From contig NWUY0300024896.1 in NCBI GenBank assembly GCA_004151065.3, forward strand, positions 6,814 to 20,983: DNA of 14,170 nt, written 5' to 3'. Source of the stretch: Larix sibirica. Taxonomy: Eukaryota; Streptophyta; Pinopsida; Pinales; Pinaceae. Each line of letters starts with the position of its first letter. Position 1 is the stretch's first letter. The notes below the pieces were generated by a model. It saw only the letters and a list, made by a program, of their open reading frames with translations, did no database searches and had not been told where the DNA came from. This document shows, in pieces, positions 7,861-14,170 of this stretch. Both the position numbers and the translations under genes were made by a program.

Positions 7861-9316
7861 GAAGAACTCAGGTAAGAAAAAACATCGTCCCTTCCATTTT
7901 GAAAAAATTTGGCTAGCTAACCCCACCTTTCAGGAAACTATGAGCACCTGGTGGACCAACATAAGGGTTGAGGGATGCTCCAAGATGGAAATAATGCACC
8001 AGAAATTAAAACTTCTCAGAGCTAAGCTCATAAATTGGAACCAAACACCTTTGGGAACATTTTCAAAGCTAAAAGTGACCTAGAGAAGGATGTTGAATAG
8101 ATTCATAAAACCATCATGGAGTAGGGACAACTGGAATCTCTGAAGCAAAAGGAACAAGATACTCTCAAACAACTAGATGCACGCTGTGAGAAGGAAGAGA
8201 TCCTATGGAAGAAAAATTCCCGCATCACCTGGTTAAAGGAAGGAGAACGAAACATACCCTTTTTCATCGTTCCACACTACAGCACAAGATGACTAACCGA
8301 ATATCCCCCATCAATACGGAAGAGGGAGACACTTTAAAAACCCAAGAATATATTGAGCAGGAGCTTATAAGATACTTTCAAAATATCCTTACTGAAGAGA
8401 ATCCTAACAGAGCCTGTGCGATCAGTCAGATCACAAACCACATACCAAAGATCCTTATGGTTGAACACAATGCCTCTCTCATGAAGGATATCTCGAGTCA
8501 AGAGTTGGAAACAATGGTAAATTAGATGGTTGAAGGTAAGGCTCTAGGGACGGATGGATTCACCATAAACTTCTTCAAACATTATTGGAACCTCCTGAAG
8601 CAAGAATTCCTCGAGCTTGTTGAAGAATCTTGACAAACAAATGGGTCCTTTTGGCACTAAACGCGACCTTCCTCACGCTCATCCCCAAATAAATTGGATA
8701 CTATCCCTGGTAAGTTCCGTCCTATTTCTCTCTGCAACATTATTTATAAAATCATTACTAAAGCGGTGGCCAATCGACTCAAAACCCTCCTCCCCTCCTT
8801 ATATCTCTAAAGAAAACGAGATATGTGGAAAGACTCCAAATATTAGATGGGATCATCCTTGCTCACGAGGTGATCCACTCCCTGAAAACCATTAAAACCC
8901 TAGGGATGTTGGTTAAAATGGAACTCTCAAAATCCTTCGACAAACTCAGTTGGGAATTTATCAAGAAAATGTTGATTTCTTTCGGATTTTGCACTAACTG
9001 GATACACTGGATTATGTCCCTCACCTCCTAACCTTTTCTCTCTATTCTTGTCAATCACTACTCTTCCACCACTTTCTCCCCTTCCAGGGGCATTCGTCAA
9101 GGTGACCCACTTTCCCTCTTCCTCGTCATTCTGATGATAGAAGGGCTAAGAAGAATGCTCAAAGTAGAGGTCACTTCTGAGATTCTAAAACGAATTTATG
9201 TCCATGGTAGTCCTCCCATTACCCACCAGCAATTTGTCGATGACAATCTCTTTTTTTTGACACCCTTCTATTCAAGAGACTTACTCTCTCAAACGGATCC
9301 TACTCACCTTTTCTAA
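7861..9316 (+). pseudogene. LINE B ORF2 linker and reverse transcriptase
   Basis: This part would copy element RNA into DNA at the nick. The linker has FHFEKIWLANPTF, TWWTNI and, after a frameshift near 8040, RCEKEEILWKK.SRITWLKEGE and HRSTLQHKMTNRIS. RT blocks: LGTDGFTINFFK (8547-8582, degenerate GPDG), [11 protein letters not shown] (near 8660), a degenerate [15 protein letters not shown] (near 8716) and ERLQILDGIILAHEVIHSL. Motif A, MELSKSFDKLSWEF, has Glu at 8921-8923 where most RTs have the first catalytic Asp. Block B is GIRQGDPLS (about 9088-9114). Motif C is QFVDDNLFF with both Asp at 9239-9244. At least three frame changes separate these pieces. Confidence 0.82.
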
Positions 9317-10353
9317 ATCCTCTCGTACTACTATCAACCTTGAAAGATTTTAGATTTTATTCTTCAATACCAATACCATCACCCAATGAAACATTGCATG
9401 CATCCTGGGATTCTCTTTGTCCTCCCTCCCATCTAAGTATCTTGGGGATCCCCTATTTGACTCGGCCATCAATCATAACTCCTGGAGGGAACTCCTTGAC
9501 AAACTGGAATAAAAAATATCCTCTTGTACTTTCAAATCTCTTAATTCACCAAGTCGTCTTATCCTTCTCAAAGATGTCCTGCAATCCATTCCCTTATACC
9601 TCTTCTCGATTCTGGCTGCTCGATTCTGGTTGCCCCCAAGTGGGTCCTTAAAATGATGCAAAGAATTGAAATATCCTTCCTATGGGGGGGAAATAACGAC
9701 AGTTCCACAAATGGGCCCTGGTCAAATGGAAAAATGTTTGCATGCCAAAGCGGGAAGGTGGCCTGGGAATTCAGGACCCTGAAATAAATAATCAAGTGCT
9801 CTCTGCCAAAATCTGGTAGAATTGGGTAACAGATGACACTGCCCCCTGGAACCAACTATGGAACAGCAAATATTCACCACACTAGCCTTCCCATCAGCAC
9901 ATTCGATACAACCTGGATCCTCCAGTCTCTCTCATTTGTCATGCTTCCAACTATCAAACAGATTTAATATAGCAACACAAATTCTTGGAAATCAGAAGCG
10001 GAATTCATAGCAAACTTCTAGAATGACTCATGGAAACGTCGCCCAAGCCTCCATTTTCAAACGTCCCTACCAGAACTTCATAAACACTACAAAGGAAAGG
10101 AAAATTCAGCAATCAAAGATTATTGGAGTCAATCGGATTCCTCCAGTGTCTGAACTTGGAAGCCACCTCACCTCTGGGACACCCTAGTCCCCATGGAAAG
10201 CATTGAGACGATCTAGAATGACCTTCAAACAAGACACTTGAGAATCAATCATAAACCAGACATCCTCAGATGGGGCCACTTTCCAAAAGGTTCCTTCACG
10301 ATCAACGAAGCTTATGCCTTGAAATCACGGGGGCCGGAGGAGTAACTGAACCC
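9317..10353 (+). pseudogene. LINE B ORF2 region between RT and zf-RVT, heavily decayed
   Basis: This is the thumb/connection part of ORF2. Scraps that fit plant LINEs include KWVLKMMQRIEISFLWGG (from about 9641), GGLGIQDPEINNQVLSAKIW near 9754 (shifted frame) and RWGHFPKGSFTINEAYALKS near 10269-10330, the usual lead-in to the zf-RVT segment. Stops and frameshifts occur throughout. The open 9340-9651 stretch on this strand shows no convincing domain by itself and I treat it as part of the decayed ORF2. Confidence 0.6.
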
Positions 10354-10752
10354 CATTGGGAAAAAATCTGAGAATCAAATTTATGGCCGACAATCTCAAC
10401 CTTCCTCTGGCTTCTAGCTCATCGAAGAATTCTCACTTGGGATAATATTTTAAAAAGAGGCTTCCAAGGACCATATTGGTGTATTATTCGTAGCAACCAT
10501 GCTGAAACCATTGATCACCTACTGGACTCTTGTTCTCTAGCGGTAGATCGGTGGGACAAGGTCGCAAGTACATGTAAATGTACCAACACAATACGTGGGG
10601 ACATTGTTCAAGCCATAGCTCAGTGGCCTGACAATCCCTTCCAAAGTACAGTTGTCAATCGACTCTGGGAACTGATCCTGGGGATGGTGGTTTGGAATAT
10701 CTGGAAAGAAAGGAACAAAACAATATTTGAAGGTAAGTATAGACCATTCTCG
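10354..10752 (+). pseudogene. LINE B zf-RVT-like segment
   Basis: One frame carries the plant zf-RVT pattern: WEKI-stop-ESNLWPTISTFLWLLAHRRILTWDN, then LKRGFQGPYWCIIRSNHAET, then IDHLLDSCS. The stop (TGA 10369-10371) stands where Trp is usual. Of the expected metal ligands, the first Cys (10480-10482), His (10516-10518) and last Cys (10531-10533) are present, while the second Cys reads Arg (10489-10491). The frame continues into LWELILGMVVWNIWKERNKTIFEG, the typical bridge to RNase H, and stays readable to about 10900. The frame then changes near the run of C bases at 10881-10888. Confidence 0.75.
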
Positions 10753-10937
10753 GAGTTCTCACGTATTATCAAAACCAATCTGTAGGAAATTATCCTTCTA
10801 AAGGACCAGAACACTTCGTACTTCCCCACTTTTCCTATGGAATGTGTAATTTTGAAAGGATGGGATCGCAAAATCATCACACCCCCCCTCATACTCGTAC
10901 TCCAAACGCTACTAACCCCATCCCAGAGTGCTAGAGT

Positions 10938-11400
10938 AAGCCTCCTACGGGCTTCTTCAAACTTAACTTCGATGGCACTTCTAATGGTAACCCTAGAGCT
11001 ATCATATTTGGAGGAGTCATGAGGGATTATTGAGGATCCATCAAGAAAATGTACTATGGGGCCATTGACCATGACACCAAAAATGTTGTCAAACTTTCTG
11101 GAATTCTGGAAGGATTAAAAATTGCTGAAAAATAGGGACTAATGCCTTTCATCGTGGAAGGAGATTCTAATATCATTCTTTCCTTGGCTAGATGCCTCTA
11201 CAATGGGTCCTTTGCGGTGAAATTGTCCCCAAGCTGGCCGCTAGAACAATGTCTACACGATCTTGCAAACATCTTTGATCGAGCTAGATATATCTCCTTC
11301 CAACATATCAGACGAAAATCCAACTCTCTAGTAGATTGTCTAGCTAACAAGGGGTTGGTCTATAATTATGCTCTCAAGGTAGATACTCCATCCTCCATGG
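10938..11400 (+). pseudogene. LINE B RNase H domain (plant RVT_3 type), two stops
   Basis: RNase H removes the RNA strand after copying; a C-terminal RNase H after zf-RVT is typical of plant L1 elements. One frame gives KPPTGFFKLNFDGTSNGNP with the first catalytic Asp at 10971-10973, then IIFGGVMRDY, TGA 11031-11033, KNVVKLSGILEGLKIAEK, TAG 11133-11135, FIVEGDSNIIL with catalytic Asp at 11163-11165, and HIRRKSNSLVDCLANKG with His 11304-11306 and the last Asp at 11334-11336. The second catalytic residue, Glu in the usual AELRALLEGL, reads Lys (11091-11093), one G-to-A change away from Glu. With two stops and this replacement the domain is dead, but it is the best preserved part of LINE B. Confidence 0.85.
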
Positions 11401-12274
11401 ATTCAAGGGATCTACATCAACAGTGTCAAGATCTAGCCAACAAGGACCTCTCATCCCCGTATCTGGGTGACACAGAGACGAGCACGCATCGACAACCCAC
11501 TAGAAAAGAGCACGTGGATTCGAGCACACGTCGGCAAGGATCCCCATGCCATCACATAGACCAAGGTGGTGGAGAAAGTTTAATACAGGCCGAGAGGATG
11601 CAAGTTGGTGCATTTACTCCCTACACTGAAGCGGTCGCATCGACGTTGGAGTTTGGGATGAGAGGTACCTACCCCATTAATTCGTCATCATGTCCCATGT
11701 GACAGCCATGCACATTTACTTGAGCTGTAGAGATAAGGTAGGCATGATGGTCCAAAACTGTTTTTTCATCTACACAGATGATCCACTTGCTTCACAACCG
11801 AGCTATGAAGCTCCTTCTCTTTCTCTGGTTAGCGTAGTCCTCTGTTGGCAATTCTCCATGACGAGACCACGAGGAACACTGACAAGGAGTGGCAACAAGC
11901 GTGGTGTTGGAAGGAGCACCAAAAACAACTCTGACTGGGTAGCCATGGATGGATATGTTGAAGGTGTCGCAGGCTCAACCCACGACCTAATTTATAGCTA
12001 GGAAGCACGCAGAGTTTCGGCACTTCTCGCCTCGGGGCAACAAGGAGGAATAATTAACTATTACTAGCTGATAAAGAACATGATGAGCACCCTTTTGGAG
12101 GAAATGACATCCAATTGGAATGCTAACATGGCCACGCTTCGGGACATCAGGACCAATATAGTCAAACTGGGGGAGCAGCTCGAACATTTGGACTCCAGCT
12201 TTTCTTGGGAAAACTACTCCCTAGGTCGCAACAATGAACTCGATGGTCTGCAGGAGGAAGCTCATTTAATATAA
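11401..12274 (+). pseudogene. Coding-like stretch after RNase H, ending in a coiled coil
   Basis: I do not recognise this as a known family. The RNase H frame stays open to about 11702 (LHQQCQDLANKDLSSPYLGD). A second frame is readable from about 11560 (RWWRKFNTGREDASWCIYSL) to TAA 12272-12274, with stops at 11630, 11675, 12000 and 12065; another frame gives DKEWQQAWCWKEHQKQL at about 11879-11931. From 12080, MMSTLLEEMTSNWNANMATL and the bases after it show hydrophobic residues at a and d over five heptads: Leu, Trp, Leu, Ile, Leu and Met, (Asn), Ile, Leu, Leu. The final residues are LDGLQEEAHLI. Composition is less AT-rich than the DNA after it. It could be a C-terminal extension of LINE B ORF2, or part of another element or gene into which LINE B inserted. 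Confidence 0.45.
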
Positions 12275-12651
12275 TAACAAGTTTATAATAAAATATATAT
12301 ATATTATTTTTTATTAATAATAATGGATAGGTTTTACACATATCAACCATTAAATGGAGACATGATTCATGGTTTATCAAAAAACTTATCAACATTAATT
12401 AATCATTCTTATTGTAATTTGTATGGAAACTATACATTAATATTTTTTTAATATCATTCATTAATTATTTTAGTTTTTTTAGAAATACTTCTTAAAGTCT
12501 ATATTTACGATCATACCATTAAGTTAATACAAAACCCATCACAAGCTCGATTTTAGTGTAAAACTATTTCAAAATTAATTTTTAGAGATTTCAATGACAA
12601 AAAAAAATCATGCATTTAAAATTAAAATGTTAAAATTAGTCATAGAAGTAT
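12275..12651. other. Very AT-rich spacer
   Basis: Composition changes sharply after 12274 to TA- and TTA-rich DNA, with a short (TA)n run near 12292-12303 and several T runs. I see no genes. It contains the 3' border of LINE B and the 5' truncation point of LINE C, but no clear matching direct repeats. Confidence 0.7.
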
Positions 12652-14170
12652 TATAATGAATGCTTGGATTTCAATTTACTGAACTTGTATGGTCCTTATA
12701 ACAGGAGAATTCCTTTTTGGAATGATTTATTTGGGAAATATTTTCTTATGGAATACCCCTTTATAATTGCAAGAAATCTTAATTTCACCCTACATAGCAG
12801 GGAGGTGTGGGGACTGGGAGCTCGAGTGGATCCAACACAGAACTTTTTTAGAAAACATCTTGAAGAGGGGGACATTATGGATCTAGAACCAGCAGTCTTG
12901 AAACCGACTTGGTATAATAGAAGATCTGGGGAAGCAACTATAGAGAAGAGGCTGGATCGCTTTTTATTTGAAGGTGACATGATCCGAAGGGTTGATAGGG
13001 ATAAGTCTTGGAGGGTTTGTGGAGGATGCTCATACCATATGCCAATTATGTGTACTCTGGAGATTGGTGGGGTTAAGCTGGGGACACCCTTCAAATTTAA
13101 TCCTTCTTGGATTAAGGATGTAGATTTTCAGAATTTGGTTCGGGTGAATTGGGTCCAGTTCGACTCCACATTTTCTGCATCTCGTAAGGAACAGTTTGTT
13201 AAAAATTTAAAACAACTGAAAGACATTACTATTATTTGGGTGAAGGAGATGAGAGAGACTTTGGATAAAAGAGTTAAGGAAGCAAAACAGAATTTAAAGG
13301 CTTTTTATGAGAGTCATGGAGGACCTCTGTGGGAGGAACTGGTTATGGACCTGTCAATTTTGGAGGAATGCAGGAATGGTCTTTTGTTGGAAAGAGAAGC
13401 TGACATTCTCATGAAAAGTAGGTTTGTTTGGTTGACATTGGGGGATGAAAACTCAGGCTTTTTTCACAAGATGATTAATCACAGAAAGCGGATTAACTCT
13501 ATCTGGGAGTTATTGGATGGGCGAGGCGAGAAGCTTGAGGGATTTGATGAGCTGGCCAGAGGTGGAGTGGATTTTTTCTCTGATTTTTATATAGAGCCGG
13601 ATGATATCCATCTTCTAGAAATGATAACCACTGTCACTAAGTTTGGAAGGTGGGTATTGGAGGATGAGTTAGAGGACATCAATGCGCCAATCTCAATGGA
13701 AGAATTACTGGCCTCTATTACTAAAATAAAAAAAGAACCCAGCCTAGGGCCTGATGGTTGGACATTCGAGTTTTACTTGGCGTTTTTTGAAATGTTGAAA
13801 GATGACCTTCTGCGGGTGGTGGAGAAGAATAGGTTGACTAGCAAGCTTTTACCTTGTATTAAAGCTACTTTTATAGCTCTTATTCCCAAGAAGGATGAGC
13901 CTAAGACATTCGGGAACTTTCGTCCTATCGCTTTATGCAGTGCGTTATATAAAATTATCTCTAAGTTAATTGCAGAAAGATTCAAGCCAATTCTGGCTAG
14001 GCACGTTACACCAAAACAGTTTAGCTTTCTACCAGGCCGTTGCATACATAAAGCGATTGGGAGTGCTCAAGAGTGCATTCATACAATTAAAATTCAGAAT
14101 TTGTGATCCAGGTGGATATCAATGGAGGCCCACCTCTTCCTACTGGCTCAAAACAGTCTTCTGGCAATTT
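12652..14170 (+). mobile_element. LINE C: 5'-truncated L1-type element, runs off the window
   Basis: The homology begins inside the endonuclease (DFNLLNLYGP), so ORF1 and the first third of the endonuclease are missing, as is usual for LINE insertions. Its codons end more often in T and A than those of LINEs A and B, and its linker (WLTLGDENSGFFHKMINHRK) is of a different LINE lineage. It has far fewer disabling changes: one open frame of 480 codons. The element continues past the right edge. Confidence 0.85.
12664..14106 (+). pseudogene. LINE C ORF2 fragment: endonuclease remnant, linker, RT N-terminal half
   Basis: The open frame has no true start; homology runs a few codons upstream of 12664. 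Endonuclease remnant, residues 1-140: NLYGP at 7-11; the GD.N motif reads ARNLN at 36-40, with Asn 38 (12775-12777) in place of catalytic Asp; RLDRF near 98; and SYHMPI instead of SDH.PI (Tyr 124, 13033-13035). Linker, about 140-330, contains RFVWLTLGDENSGFFHKM. RT: LGPDGW at 361-366, ALIPKK at 405-410, FRPIALCSALYKIISKLIAE from 419, and QFSFLPGR at 452-459. The frame ends at TGA 14104-14106, just before RT motif A. A shifted frame then gives VIQVDIN (14106-14123), which fits motif A with its Asp at 14115-14117, so the stop is probably a frameshift. It cannot nick DNA by itself. Confidence 0.82.

Larger units (their letters stand above)
6440..12274 (+). mobile_element. LINE B: degenerate L1-type non-LTR retrotransposon
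   Basis: Order of parts: end of ORF1 (zinc knuckle and C-terminal block), endonuclease, RT, zf-RVT-like segment, RNase H, then a further coding-like stretch. It resembles LINE A in ORF1 tail, linker and RT, so the two are copies of related families. It is 5'-truncated within ORF1, as expected for incomplete reverse transcription; the exact start is uncertain (somewhere in 6240-6440). The 3' side is marked by a sharp change to AT-rich DNA after TAA 12272-12274. That tail is TA-rich rather than a clean poly(A), and no target-site duplication could be found by eye. Many stops and frameshifts make it inactive. Confidence 0.8.

Noticed and set aside
8617-8895. 92-codon open frame on the plus strand
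   Set aside because: It is an out-of-frame reading of the LINE B RT; the RT blocks appear in the other frames.
10620-11072. 150-codon open frame on the minus strand
   Set aside because: It lies opposite the zf-RVT to RNase H part of LINE B, whose plus-strand motifs are clear; the minus translation shows no domain.
12696-13094. 132-codon open frame on the minus strand
   Set aside because: It is opposite the LINE C endonuclease frame, which has recognisable motifs on the plus strand.
1-14170. CRISPR array, tRNA, rRNA, prokaryotic operon or defence system
   Set aside because: There are no regularly spaced repeats, cloverleaf sequences or bacterial gene organisation; all recognisable coding sequence is plant-type.

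Overview
The window looks like intergenic DNA from a large, repeat-rich seed-plant genome. A conifer or other gymnosperm is my best guess, but that is inference. The evidence is AT-rich spacer DNA, three plant L1-type LINE copies (one with a DUF4283-type ORF1, one with a C-terminal plant RNase H), and a broken two-exon remnant of a plant-specific NETWORKED (NET/KIP1) actin-binding gene. I see no intact host gene, no tRNA or rRNA, and no prokaryotic feature.

Layout. 1-1435 is AT-rich spacer with a two-copy ~57-bp tandem repeat and a (CA)9 microsatellite. 1436-4901 is LINE A (+): a full-length-looking but decayed ORF1, the ORF2 endonuclease, and reverse transcriptase up to block B, where it stops at the single ambiguous base (4902). 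4903-6240 is non-LINE DNA holding the minus-strand NET3-like pseudogene (ATG at 5997, exon 1, a short intron, exon 2) and its upstream region with a duplicated 27-bp motif. About 6440-12274 is LINE B (+), from the same broad family as A: the end of ORF1, endonuclease, RT, zf-RVT-like segment, RNase H, then a ~290-codon downstream coding-like stretch ending in a clean coiled coil. 12275-12650 is very AT-rich spacer. About 12652-14170 is LINE C (+), from another LINE lineage: 5'-truncated inside the endonuclease, with one 480-codon open frame, entering RT motif A near the window edge.

How the parts relate. In an active element ORF1 would bind the RNA, and ORF2 would nick the target, reverse-transcribe the RNA there and (RNase H) help remove it. 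No copy here is intact. A and B carry many stops and frameshifts. In B and C the endonuclease catalytic residues are replaced. A keeps its endonuclease residues but lacks the rest of RT and everything after it. The most interesting signals are the hidden NET pseudogene, a shared Glu in place of the first RT catalytic Asp in A and B, the ORF1/ORF2 stop-start overlap (TAATG), and the coiled-coil segment downstream of the LINE B RNase H.
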